Positions 17,010 through 25,337 of a stretch of DNA of 64,000 bases are shown here, piece by piece. The notes beneath the pieces were generated by a model. It did no database searches. It was not told where the DNA came from and saw nothing but the letters and a program-made list of their open reading frames with translations. Positions within the stretch are counted from its first letter, which is position 1; every line of letters starts with the position of its first letter. The stretch lies in NCBI RefSeq assembly GCF_000280925.3, contig NZ_CP012109.1, positions 8,452,501 through 8,516,500 on the forward strand, written 5' to 3'. Made by a program: the position numbers and the translations under genes. This DNA comes from Myxococcus hansupus (GTDB taxonomy: Bacteria; Myxococcota; Myxococcia; Myxococcales; Myxococcaceae).

Positions 17010-17894
17010 ATGAGTCACATCGACGAACTGGGTGAAGAGACGACGTTCGAGGAGGTCTCCAGGCGATTCGCGGGGGCGAGCTGGCTCGCTTCGTTCCTGG
17101 AGACCGAGGAGCTCAACGACCCGGAGACGAACGGCATCGTCGTGCCTCGCATCGTCAGTGGGAGCCTGCGCTTCGACGACACCCTCGAAAGTGGGTCCGG
17201 CCCCTGGGCCGTCATCGTCGTCGGCGACCTGGAGACGCGCGGCGACCTGGTGTGTACGACCGACGATTACCTGACGAGCACGCTGATTGTGACGGGCGAC
17301 GTGCGCGCGCGGAACGTGCGCTTCGCCGCGAGCGCTCGCGTCGGCATCGAGGGCGACTTGGTCGTCGGCGGGGGGCTCGGCATCGTGAGTGGAACGTGGG
17401 GCGATGGCGGCGCGGTGCTGTGGGCGCGCTCATGCGAAGCCGCGCTCGTGTTGCTCGACGACAACACGAGCATCAGCGCGGACCGGTGCCGAAGAACGCT
17501 GGTGTGTGGGTCAACCAGTTGGCGCGAGTTCACCCCGGACATCCACGGCCACGAGACCTTTGAGGCGCTGTTCGAGCCCGCCGCGTTCGATGCGCGCGGC
17601 AACCTCGACCCCGCGCGGGCGATGGCGCTCGCGAATGAAGGTCGCTCCGCGCTGCGGCCCGACGTCGAGAATCGGCTGCGAGGAAGCAAGGGACTCGCCC
17701 CTCGCGAGGCGCTCACGTGGCTGGCGAGCGCCCCCGAGTGCCGCGAACTCCTGGAGCGCGGCGATGACGCGGCGATGAAGGCGCTCTCCGAGCAGTTGGC
17801 GCAGCGCGGCCATACGGTCTCCATCGAAAGCCTCACGCGCTCGGTGCGCGCCCTGCGCGGTGCGCGGCTCGATTCGCATGTGACTGGGTCCTGA
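17010..17894 (+). CDS. Beta-helix-like protein of unknown function
   Basis: 294 residues, no signal peptide. The middle (residues ~65-150) consists of short beta-repeat units such as WAVIVVGDLETRGDLV, STLIVTGDVRARNVRF and VGIEGDLVVGGGL, a pattern like polymer-forming cytoskeletal (bactofilin-like) or other right-handed beta-helices. The C-terminal third is helical. The role is unknown. The start is chosen at the ATG; a GTG nine bases upstream is also possible. It lies next to a SUKH-family gene, and a decayed relative appears to exist at 44051-44477 close to a toxin-immunity pair, so an immunity-related role is conceivable but unproven. Confidence 0.6.
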   Translation: MSHIDELGEETTFEEVSRRFAGASWLASFLETEELNDPETNGIVVPRIVSGSLRFDDTLESGSGPWAVIVVGDLETRGDLVCTTDDYLTSTLIVTGDVRARNVRFAASARVGIEGDLVVGGGLGIVSGTWGDGGAVLWARSCEAALVLLDDNTSISADRCRRTLVCGSTSWREFTPDIHGHETFEALFEPAAFDARGNLDPARAMALANEGRSALRPDVENRLRGSKGLAPREALTWLASAPECRELLERGDDAAMKALSEQLAQRGHTVSIESLTRSVRALRGARLDSHVTGS

Positions 17895-17961
17895 GAGGCG
17901 CGCTCACCCTCGCGAGGAAATCGAGCGGAGTCCGTTGAAGTGCGCCTTAGGCTTTCCGTCC

Positions 17962-18573
17962 ATGAGCACCATCTCCAAGTGCATGGAAGTCCTGAGCGGC
18001 GCGGAGCACCTCACGGTGAAGAAGCGTGCCGCCATTGAATCCAGCGCCCTGGTGGAAGCGGTCACGCCCCACTTCGGCACCATCGAGTGGGCCCCTCCGG
18101 CGAGCTATCGCGAGGCCCTGGCCTCGGGCCTGAGCGCGGTCACGCGCCACCTCGTGTCGGTGGGCATGAACCAGGGCTTCTGGCTCTACGACGCGGACAA
18201 CCTCGGGACGGTGAACGAGGACCTGGTCCACATGCCGGAAGGCGTGTCGTTCGACGAAGGCGTCGACCTCTCCACCAATCACCTGGTGGGCTTCGCCGAG
18301 GCCGGTGGAGAAGCTGTGTGGTGCTTCGACGTGAGCGCTCCCGGCGCGGATGGCGAGTACCCCGTCTACTATCACCACCAGGACACGCCTCGCGCGAAGG
18401 TGCGCGCGACCGGCGCATGGAACGAACCGCAGGATGAGACGCCAGACTTCGAGTCCTTCTCGCAGTGGCTCGAAACCATGACGGTCGCCCTCACCGCCGA
18501 GGAGCCGCCCGAGTGGCTCGAACGGCTGGGTGAGCCGGGGCTTACCTTCGTCGAGAGCCGCCGCACCCTCTAG
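17962..18573 (+). CDS. SMI1/KNR4 (SUKH) family protein
   Basis: 203 residues with a recognisable SUKH-like C-terminal half: LVGFAEAGGEAVWCFD, PVYYHHQDTP and FESFSQWLETM follow the family pattern (order: strand with G-F-A, W-C-F-D, then the YYHHQD element). SUKH proteins are most often immunity proteins for contact-dependent or polymorphic toxins. No toxin gene adjoins it here, so it may be an orphan immunity gene. A start at 17962 is assumed (ATG before STISKC); the frame opens earlier, at 17935, without better evidence. The stop codon directly abuts a decayed lnt fragment. Confidence 0.65.
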   Translation: MSTISKCMEVLSGAEHLTVKKRAAIESSALVEAVTPHFGTIEWAPPASYREALASGLSAVTRHLVSVGMNQGFWLYDADNLGTVNEDLVHMPEGVSFDEGVDLSTNHLVGFAEAGGEAVWCFDVSAPGADGEYPVYYHHQDTPRAKVRATGAWNEPQDETPDFESFSQWLETMTVALTAEEPPEWLERLGEPGLTFVESRRTL

Positions 18574-18657
18574 CCCACGCCAGGACGAGCGTCGGCAGCG
18601 ACGCCGTCCCTGGCACATGCAGGGCGAAGTCCGGCGCGCGGGTTGTCATCCACCCCG
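18574..18657 (-). pseudogene. Decayed fragment of lnt 3' end / left direct repeat
   Basis: Read on the minus strand, this stretch encodes VDDNPRAGL and, after a 1-base shift, VPGTASLPTLVLAW, matching VDDDQRAGL and VPGTASLPTLALAW of the intact lnt gene. It is therefore a partial, frameshifted copy of lnt codons ~486-513. A 25-base block (18586-18610) is identical to 22059-22083. The copy begins immediately after the SUKH stop codon and marks the left edge of the segment carrying the membrane protein and DUF262 genes. Confidence 0.75.
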
Positions 18658-18680
18658 CCCCACAACAGGGGTTTGCAACG

Positions 18681-18709
18681 CCGCTGACGTCACATCACGG
18701 CGTCAGCGG
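18681..18709 (-). terminator. Hairpin at the end of the 18703-20037 gene
   Basis: A 9-bp perfect stem CCGCTGACG / CGTCAGCGG with an 11-base loop overlaps the stop codon of the minus-strand gene. There is no T-run; it may be a weak terminator. Confidence 0.4.
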
Positions 18710-20037
18710 GCCGCATCGTCGTCCAGGATGACGCGCTGGAGACGAACCAACTCGCCTGCCCCATTAAGCGTCGCGACCAATTCGATCCCTGCGGTTTGAG
18801 AACCGTGCTCCAAGCCGAGCTTGGATTCCAGAGCAGCCACCGCAGACGCAACGGGCTTCTGAGTGGCATCGAGTGTGCCTCGCACCGCGTGGAGCTTTTG
18901 AGACAGAGCGCCCCGCGCCGTCTTGTTCGTGGACTTCCAGGACAACTTTCCCTTGAGTTCGGGAACGCGTCGGCCCAGCAGGCTCAGGAACTCTTGACGC
19001 TGCATTACGTGACGGGCCATGTCGGCCTTGAGTCCCTCCAAACGACGACTTGTCACACCGCTGCTGAGCGGCAATGCGGCCCGCACCTGGATGGCCGCCG
19101 CCCGCACGCTGCAAGCGAGCAGGAACTCCTTCGAGCGTGACTCGAACGTCTCCGCAGCCTCATCCGCTCCGCGAGCAAAGCGCTTCACGCGTAGCCCCAC
19201 CATGCCCATTTCCGATGCTTGGAGCGAGCACGTATCCAGCGCCTCCTCGACCGCAGCGCTCACCCCCTGACATTCGCGCTCAATGGACTCCAACTGCATC
19301 GTGAACGCCAACAGGTCTGCCTCGCCAAAGTCACTCGCGTGGATCGACGCGACCAACTGCTTGAGGTAGGCGAGCGCTCCCACCAATTGTCCACGGCGTT
19401 CCTGTTCCAGCCATTGCTGGAGCCTCGTGATTCCTTGCTCGATAGATGCCAGCTTGGCGTTGATATCCGACAGGTACTTTTGCGCGGTAACAACGGCGAG
19501 CACCTGCCACACCAGCAGGGACGCCGAAGCGGCTCGGCTCACATTCGACAAGCTGGCCTGACTACGAATGACGCCCCGGTCATCAATGACATTGCCACGA
19601 AGCCCTCCCATCTTCGAGGGCATCATCGTCAATGCCCCGTCACGCAATCCCTGGGCAATCTTCGGGCTGAACGTCAAGGTGTAGGCCTGCGACAGCACCT
19701 GCTGCGATGCCACGGCAAGCGAAGGCACTGCATGCAAGAGGGGCTGGAGCCCGGCGGCCAGCCGTGCGTCCAACGAAACCTCTTCAAGGCGGTGCCCGGG
19801 CTGCGGCACGGACCGGGAAACCTGTGCAAGCGGCTCATCGCCCAGGAACCATTCGATGCGCTCCGGAGATGCATGCCCACGCTCGCCAAGGGCGGTACTT
19901 GAACGAGGCATCCGCTCACCTGACGGCTGGAGCGCCCGCTCTGGAGCCCGCCTCCACCGGGAGCGAATCGCCACGACCGCCACCACAACCACCACGCCTA
20001 CTGAGATCCCCATCAACAGGTCAGCAAAAGCGTTCAT
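18703..20037 (-). CDS. Membrane-anchored helical protein of unknown function
   Basis: 444 residues. One N-terminal transmembrane helix (ISVGVVVVVAVVAI, residues ~10-25) is followed by basic residues, then a mostly helical body including a second hydrophobic stretch (ASASLLVWQVLAVVTAQKYL, near residue 180) and a coiled-coil-like part (LSDINAKLASIEQGITRLQQ). I do not recognise a family. Base composition is visibly less GC-rich than in flanking genes. It is divergent from the DUF262 nuclease gene with 138 bases between the starts, and both lie inside the repeat-bracketed segment, so a joint role in defence is a reasonable inference. Confidence 0.65.
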   Translation of the reverse strand: MNAFADLLMGISVGVVVVVAVVAIRSRWRRAPERALQPSGERMPRSSTALGERGHASPERIEWFLGDEPLAQVSRSVPQPGHRLEEVSLDARLAAGLQPLLHAVPSLAVASQQVLSQAYTLTFSPKIAQGLRDGALTMMPSKMGGLRGNVIDDRGVIRSQASLSNVSRAASASLLVWQVLAVVTAQKYLSDINAKLASIEQGITRLQQWLEQERRGQLVGALAYLKQLVASIHASDFGEADLLAFTMQLESIERECQGVSAAVEEALDTCSLQASEMGMVGLRVKRFARGADEAAETFESRSKEFLLACSVRAAAIQVRAALPLSSGVTSRRLEGLKADMARHVMQRQEFLSLLGRRVPELKGKLSWKSTNKTARGALSQKLHAVRGTLDATQKPVASAVAALESKLGLEHGSQTAGIELVATLNGAGELVRLQRVILDDDAAR

Positions 20038-20175
20038 GCTCGGCTCCGGTCGAGAGCCTCAGGCATCCACCAAGCCGAGGCATGAGGCCGTCCCTCCCCG
20101 GTGGTATATCCCGGGTGCCCACCCTTCTGTACTGCTCCGGGAAGTCTATTCCCGCCTGACTGAAGGTGAAGCCTG

Positions 20176-21876
20176 ATGAAGGCACCCAAGCATTCGTTGC
20201 GGAAGATCGTCTCATTCCTCAATAACCCCGAGGAAGAAGGCGGCTTCTGGCTCCCCAACATCCAGCGCCCGTTTGTGTGGAGCGAAGAGCAGATCTGCCG
20301 GCTCTTCGACTCCATCCTTCGCGAGTACCCCATCAGCACGCTGCTCGTGTGGAAGACGCGCAGCCCCATTCGCCGCCGCCGCTTCATCGACAACTACCGG
20401 GTGTCCTTCAGCCACGAGCTCAGTAAGTTCTACGTACCCGAGGACGACAAGAAGAAGTGCTTGGTGCTGGATGGCCAGCAACGTCTGCAGAGCCTCTTCA
20501 TCGGTCTGAAGGGCAGCTACGAAGGAAAGGAGCTGTACCTGGACATCCTGAGCGGCCAACTCGCCGCGCCGGATGATGTGAAGTACCGCTTCGAGTTCCG
20601 CCTCGCTGAGGACTCCGAGTTCCCCTGGATGAAGTTCAAGGATCTCGTCTACAGCACGAGGACACCCATGGGCGTCGCCCAGAACATCATCTCGAACGCG
20701 GGTCGGACGCTCACCTCGGAGGAAGCCGAGCGCATCTCGGAGCACGTCTCCCTGGTGTTCAAGGCGTTCCACTCCGACGACGGCCTTGCCTACCAGGAGC
20801 TCGACAACACTGAGAACGTCGAGCTGTACGCCGAGGACGACGTCGTCGAAATCTTCATCCGCGCAAACTCCGGCGGCACACGGTTGGGCAAGTCCGATTT
20901 GCTCTTCTCGCTGCTCAGCACGAGCTGGGACGAAGCGGACGCGCGAATGGAGGAAGTACTGGAACGGCTCAATCGGCACGGATTCAAGTTCACCCGCGAC
21001 TTCGTCTTGAAGACCTGCCTGACGCTGCTCGGTCAAGGCGCGAGGTACGAGGTCGACAAGTTCCGCAAGCCGGACGTGCAGCAGCGCATTGAAAAACACT
21101 GGGACGACATCACCGCGGCGATGCTCGACGTGCTCGACTTCGTCCGCGGCAAGACCTTCATCCGGTGTGACAAGGCCATCCCCTCCTATCTGGCCCTCAT
21201 CCCGCTCATCTACGCGCGCTTTCGTTACAAAGCCGCCTTCCGGGCCGCGAAGAACGTCGATGCATTCCTGTTGCGCTCCCTCCTGGGGGGTGCGTTCAGT
21301 GGAATCCCCGACCAGATGATTGACGCGTTGGTGGCCGAAATCGACTTGTCACAGGACTTCAACACCGACGCGCTTTTCGGAGTGATGCGCGAGAAGAACC
21401 GCAGCCCGGAGATTGCACCAGAGCGGCTATGGACCATGGGCTATGGCTCCGACAGCATCCATCTACTCCTCAACCTCTGGTACCGCGGCTTCAACTACAC
21501 GCCCTCCTACGAAAACAACCTGCCGCAGGTGGACCACATCTTTCCGCAGAGCCTCCTCAAACGGGCCAAGGTGGAAAACCCCCGGACGTTCCGCAAGGAC
21601 CTGATGCGCTACCGAGAGCCTGAGCGGAACCAGCTCGCCAATTGCATGCTGCTCACCGCTGAGGAAAACGGTGGAGGTGGCAAGGGAGACATCGCACCGG
21701 TGCGATGGTTGAGGGACAAGCCCGAAGAGTACTTCGCACTCCATCTCATTCCGACGGATCCCGAGCTGTGGAAGCTCAAGAACTTCGAACAGTTCATCGA
21801 AGCCCGGAAGGCGCTCCTGCTGGAGCGGCTTGGGCCCATCGTGGGCCTCACGAACGTCCGGTCTGAAGCGGCCTGA
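20176..21876 (+). CDS. GmrSD-like DUF262/DUF1524 nuclease
   Basis: 566 residues. The N-terminal DUF262 (GmrS-like, ParB-type) domain is marked by IQRPFVW at 29-35, LDGQQRLQSL at ~98-107 and FIRANSGGTRLGKSDL at ~228-243. The C-terminal DUF1524 (GmrD-like, HNH) domain has VDHIFPQSLL with D453-H454 and RNQLANCMLL. Single-chain proteins of this design include type IV restriction enzymes acting on modified DNA (GmrSD, BrxU) and SspE-like phage-defence effectors. A ribosome-binding site (GAAGGTGAAG) precedes the ATG. The gene lies inside the 3.4-kb segment flanked by direct repeats and has lower GC than its neighbours, which suggests horizontal acquisition. Confidence 0.88.
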   Translation: MKAPKHSLRKIVSFLNNPEEEGGFWLPNIQRPFVWSEEQICRLFDSILREYPISTLLVWKTRSPIRRRRFIDNYRVSFSHELSKFYVPEDDKKKCLVLDGQQRLQSLFIGLKGSYEGKELYLDILSGQLAAPDDVKYRFEFRLAEDSEFPWMKFKDLVYSTRTPMGVAQNIISNAGRTLTSEEAERISEHVSLVFKAFHSDDGLAYQELDNTENVELYAEDDVVEIFIRANSGGTRLGKSDLLFSLLSTSWDEADARMEEVLERLNRHGFKFTRDFVLKTCLTLLGQGARYEVDKFRKPDVQQRIEKHWDDITAAMLDVLDFVRGKTFIRCDKAIPSYLALIPLIYARFRYKAAFRAAKNVDAFLLRSLLGGAFSGIPDQMIDALVAEIDLSQDFNTDALFGVMREKNRSPEIAPERLWTMGYGSDSIHLLLNLWYRGFNYTPSYENNLPQVDHIFPQSLLKRAKVENPRTFRKDLMRYREPERNQLANCMLLTAEENGGGGKGDIAPVRWLRDKPEEYFALHLIPTDPELWKLKNFEQFIEARKALLLERLGPIVGLTNVRSEAA

Positions 21877-21960
21877 CGGTCACCCGAGGTATCCCCGAGT
21901 GCTGGCTCAGGCCCACGGCCCATCCATCAGCGCGGTGCCACTGAGTGGCCCACGCGGGCG

Positions 21961-23586
21961 TCACGGGCGCGGGGCGCTTCGCCTCCGCCTCGCGCCAACG
22001 AGCAGCACCACCGTGCCCACCAGCGCCAAGGGGCTCAGCCAATCCCCCCACGCCAGGGCGAGCGTCGGCAGCGACGCCGTCCCGGGCACACGCATCGTCA
22101 ATCCGGCTCGCTGGTCGTCATCCACCTCGGCCACCACGGCGCCCGTCGTGTCGATGAGCGCGGACACGCCCGAGTTCGTCACCCGGACCTGCGGCCGCCG
22201 CGTCTCGATGCTGCGGAAGGCCGCGTGCATCAGGTGCAACCGGGGCGCCGGCGTGCCCATGAACCACGAGTCATTGGACAACGTGAGCAGCAGCTCCGCG
22301 CCCTGCCGCACGCCCCCCGCGACATACGCGGGGAAGATCGTGTCGTAGCAAATGAGGGGCGCCACGCGGAGCAGCCGCCCGTCACGCAGCTTCAAGCTCA
22401 CGGACTGAGGCCCAGGCCCGCGCTTCCATCGCCCCGTCCACGGGAACCATTCCCGCAGCGCGGGTGAATCGATGGCATCCGGCACCCACTCCGTCAGCGG
22501 GAAGAGCATCGTCTTGCGGTACACCGCGCGCTCAAGCACTCCACCCACCGAGGGTCCCAGGAACATGGCGGCGTTGAACTCGCGCTCCCCCTCCAAATCA
22601 TAGGTACCGAAGACCAGCGGCACGCCGCGCTCGGAGACGAAGTTGGCGATCTCCGCGTCCAGCCTCGCGCCCGTCTCGCTGCGAGGCGATCCAAAGGGCG
22701 TCGGGTACACCGTCTCCGGCCACACGAGCAGGTCCAGCGGCCCGTCACGCAGCAGCGCATCCGACATCGCGTAGTGCGTGTCGAGCACCATCCGCACGAC
22801 CTCGTAGGCCCCCATCTCCGCCCTCAACTTCTCGTAGCGGGTGATGTTCGCCTGGACCGCGCCCACCACCAACCCACCGTCATCACGCGTCGCCGCTCGC
22901 ACCTGCGCGATGCGCAAGGTGCCATAGCCAGACAGCATGAGCACCAGCGCGGCCAGCCCAGCCACGGGCCGCCAGACCTGCCGAGCCCCCTGCCCTCGCC
23001 ACGCACGCAGCGCGGCGAGCACGCACTCATTGCCCAAGAGCAACACCAGCGTGAGCCCGGGCGCGCCCGCCACATCGGCGCCCTGGCGCAGCCACTCGGA
23101 GGCGTACAGTCCGTGCCCCAGCGTGTCCGCGAACAGCTTCGGCGTGATGCCCTCCGTCCCCACGTACGCGAGCGTCCCCGCGAGCGGCGGCAGCCAGGTG
23201 CGCCCCTCCCCGACCAGACGCCGAGCCGCGTACCGGGCCAGCGCCGCGGCGGCGAACTGAAGCTGGAGCAACGGCGCCACCATAAGGAACAGCGCCCAAC
23301 CGACCACCGTGGGCGCCCGCGAGTACGCCTGGAGCGCGGCGGGGAACCAATGAAAGACAACGGCGGTGAACGTCACGCTGAGCAGCACGCCCAGGCCCAG
23401 CGCCTCACGCGACGAGCGGGCCCGGTCCAGCGCCGCGAGCCAGGGCACCATCGCCACCCAGCCGAGCGCCAGCCAGTGCGCCTCCAGCCGGGCGAAGAGC
23501 GCGAACAGCACGGTCGTCCCCACGACACCGAGCAGCGCCAGGCCCAGGTGTCGCCCGCGTCCCCTCCCCACTTGAACGTCGGTCAC
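21961..23586 (-). CDS. lnt: Apolipoprotein N-acyltransferase
   Basis: 541 residues. Multiple membrane helices occupy residues ~15-225 and a nitrilase-fold periplasmic domain follows from ~235. The catalytic triad of Lnt is in place: E291 (LLVWPETVYP), K358 (VYRKTMLFP) and C413 (PLICYDTIFP). A last hydrophobic helix lies at ~510-533. The enzyme acylates the N-terminal Cys of diacylated lipoproteins, the last step of lipoprotein maturation in the inner membrane; the many lipoproteins in this window are potential substrates. The start overlaps the stop of the upstream single-span protein gene (ATGA). Confidence 0.95.
   Translation of the reverse strand: MTDVQVGRGRGRHLGLALLGVVGTTVLFALFARLEAHWLALGWVAMVPWLAALDRARSSREALGLGVLLSVTFTAVVFHWFPAALQAYSRAPTVVGWALFLMVAPLLQLQFAAAALARYAARRLVGEGRTWLPPLAGTLAYVGTEGITPKLFADTLGHGLYASEWLRQGADVAGAPGLTLVLLLGNECVLAALRAWRGQGARQVWRPVAGLAALVLMLSGYGTLRIAQVRAATRDDGGLVVGAVQANITRYEKLRAEMGAYEVVRMVLDTHYAMSDALLRDGPLDLLVWPETVYPTPFGSPRSETGARLDAEIANFVSERGVPLVFGTYDLEGEREFNAAMFLGPSVGGVLERAVYRKTMLFPLTEWVPDAIDSPALREWFPWTGRWKRGPGPQSVSLKLRDGRLLRVAPLICYDTIFPAYVAGGVRQGAELLLTLSNDSWFMGTPAPRLHLMHAAFRSIETRRPQVRVTNSGVSALIDTTGAVVAEVDDDQRAGLTMRVPGTASLPTLALAWGDWLSPLALVGTVVLLVGARRRRSAPRP
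22047..22130 (+). repeat. Right direct repeat (within lnt)
   Basis: Same orientation as 18574-18657 and about 80% alike by eye, with a 25-base identical core at 22059-22083. It lies within the intact lnt coding sequence (codons ~486-513). Together the copies bracket the membrane protein and DUF262 genes. Confidence 0.7.
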
Positions 23587-24236
23587 GGCGACTGCGACGG
23601 CGCCGCGTGCTCCGCGCCCTCGGCCATCTCCAGGCGCTTGATGGGCATTCCCGGTGGGGCCAGCTCCTCGGGTACCAGCCGGTCGGGAGGCATGGGAACG
23701 GGCTGCCCGTTCGCATCCGTGGGCTGGTGGTCGGGATGGAACGTCAGCACGGCCGCCACGAGCTCACCCGAGTCCGTGTATTGGAAATGGCGCACGTACC
23801 CCGGCGGCAGCTCGAAGTCGTCGGGGACGATAAGGCCCCGCTTGATGGGCTTCGTCCCTGGGCGATAGAGCTGGAGACCCGTCGGTTGGGATTCCATGTC
23901 GGGCTCCTGGACTTCGGTGTCGGTGGCCAGCTCGGGCTCGGCGACGGGCTGCGGTGCCACGGCCGCGACGGGAGGCGGCCGAGGCCGGGGCGCCCGCGCA
24001 CGAACCTCGGGCGCCGGAGACGGATGGGACGGAGGCACCTCCGCGAGCGGCGGCGGCGCCTCCACCTCGATGTCGCTAGAGCCCCACCAGACACTCAAGC
24101 CAATGCACGCGAGCGTGAAGACACACGCGCCGCCCACGAGCCACGCGCCCAGGCCCTTGTTCGTGCGAACGGGCGTGATGTGCGTGACGCCGTCGCTGTC
24201 GACACGACGTTCGGATTCAGGGGACTGCGGCCTCAT
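23583..24236 (-). CDS. Single-span membrane protein with Pro-rich linker
   Basis: 217 residues: a short cytoplasmic N-terminus, one transmembrane helix (AWLVGGACVFTLACIGLSVWW, residues ~31-51), a Pro/Ala-rich spacer (residues ~58-105), and a small C-terminal domain with FELPPGYVRHFQYTDSGELVAAV. I do not recognise the family. It is translationally coupled to lnt through an ATGA overlap and so may act in lipoprotein processing or envelope assembly. A GGAGG lies upstream of the ATG. Confidence 0.65.
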   Translation of the reverse strand: MRPQSPESERRVDSDGVTHITPVRTNKGLGAWLVGGACVFTLACIGLSVWWGSSDIEVEAPPPLAEVPPSHPSPAPEVRARAPRPRPPPVAAVAPQPVAEPELATDTEVQEPDMESQPTGLQLYRPGTKPIKRGLIVPDDFELPPGYVRHFQYTDSGELVAAVLTFHPDHQPTDANGQPVPMPPDRLVPEELAPPGMPIKRLEMAEGAEHAAPSQSP

Positions 24237-24316
24237 GTTCGCGCGACGACCTCCGGGCTGCGTATGCTACGGAGCCACTCCCCCCGAGGCAAACACAGCG
24301 CATTTCGCTCACCCTC

Positions 24317-25237
24317 ATGCGCTCTCCATCCATGCTCGTCACTGATGCCCCTGGCGGCACGCCACCGCCCGCCACCACACCCGAGCCCGCTCGCTTCGTC
24401 GTGCACGCCTGGACCCCAGGACTGCGAGGGCTCGCGGTGGTGACGCAGCTCGCCGTGCTGGGCGCCCTGCTCCACTTCACCGCGCAGCTTGCATCGGACC
24501 TCTTCCAGGGGACCCAGAACATGCAGCCCGTGCCCGTCGCCATCGGGCTGGTGCTGCGAGTCGTGCTTCCGCTCGCGTTCGTCGCCGTGCTGCGCCGGAG
24601 CCGCCGGGCCACCGTGGACGTGGACACCCACCAGTGGACCCTAGCGCTGCGCGGCGGCGCGCGGATGGAGATTCCCTTCGCGGCCGTGGCCGCGGTGCGC
24701 CCCTGGCGGCTGCCCCTCCCAGGTCCCGGCCTGACGCTGCGGATGCAGTCCGGCCGCGCGTTCAGCCACGCGCTGGAGGTGGAGGACGCGGTGCCCCTGC
24801 TGCGCGCGCTGAGCCACCACGACTCGCTGGGCGCCGCGCAAACCCACCCGCTGGTTCGCTACGGCCAGGCACGCCATGCCTTCTGGGGCCGGCGCTGGTA
24901 CCACCTGCTGGTGAAGTACGTGCTCTTCCCGCTCGTGCCCACGGCCATCCTCTTCTACTCGTACCAGTCCATCTCGTTTGGCGGCCCGATGGGTGAGTAC
25001 AAGATGTACGGCCTGGACGCGTACCTCCGCTCGTTCGGCCGGTACTACGCGCCCATCGTGTTGTGCCTGCTGCTCTTCGCCTGCTTCTGGCGCGTCCTCG
25101 CGGAGGGCGCGTCGCTCCTGGCCGCGTGGCTGCTTCCCAACTGGGCCCGCGGCGTGCGGCGCACGGCGGAGTGGATTTGCGGGCTCGTCTACTTCGTGGG
25201 CGTCCTCGCGTTGATTGGCCTGCGCTTCATGATGTGA
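24317..25237 (+). CDS. Polytopic membrane protein of unknown function
   Basis: 306 residues with about four membrane spans: two early (near residues 40-57 and 73-92), one at ~195-212 and two near the C-terminus (VLCLLLFACFWRVL and IWICGLVYFVGVLALIGL regions). Between the first and second pairs lies a domain of bacterial PH-like pattern (RRATVDVDTHQWTLAL...IPFAAVAAVRPW). The function is unknown. The ATG at 24317 is used; the ATG at 24332 is an alternative, and neither has a clear ribosome-binding site. It is divergent from the single-span protein gene. Confidence 0.65.
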   Translation: MRSPSMLVTDAPGGTPPPATTPEPARFVVHAWTPGLRGLAVVTQLAVLGALLHFTAQLASDLFQGTQNMQPVPVAIGLVLRVVLPLAFVAVLRRSRRATVDVDTHQWTLALRGGARMEIPFAAVAAVRPWRLPLPGPGLTLRMQSGRAFSHALEVEDAVPLLRALSHHDSLGAAQTHPLVRYGQARHAFWGRRWYHLLVKYVLFPLVPTAILFYSYQSISFGGPMGEYKMYGLDAYLRSFGRYYAPIVLCLLLFACFWRVLAEGASLLAAWLLPNWARGVRRTAEWICGLVYFVGVLALIGLRFMM

Positions 25238-25265
25238 CGCGCGCGCCGGGCGCTGGAAACGACAA

Positions 25266-25296
25266 GGCCCCCGGTTCCCGAAGGAAGCCGGAGGCC
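25266..25296. terminator. Stem-loop between convergent genes
   Basis: GGCCCCCGGTTCC and GGAAGCCGGAGGCC pair around a CGAA loop. On the minus strand the hairpin is followed by TTGTCGTTT, so it can end the SGNH hydrolase transcript; it may also act on the plus strand. Confidence 0.65.
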
Positions 25297-25337
25297 CTGG
25301 CACCGCGCTCACACCCGAGGCGTGGACGCGGACGTCA

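Noticed and set aside
18574..22130. The bracketed segment as an insertion sequence or integrative element
   Set aside because: No transposase, integrase or terminal inverted repeats; the repeats are fragments of a host gene.
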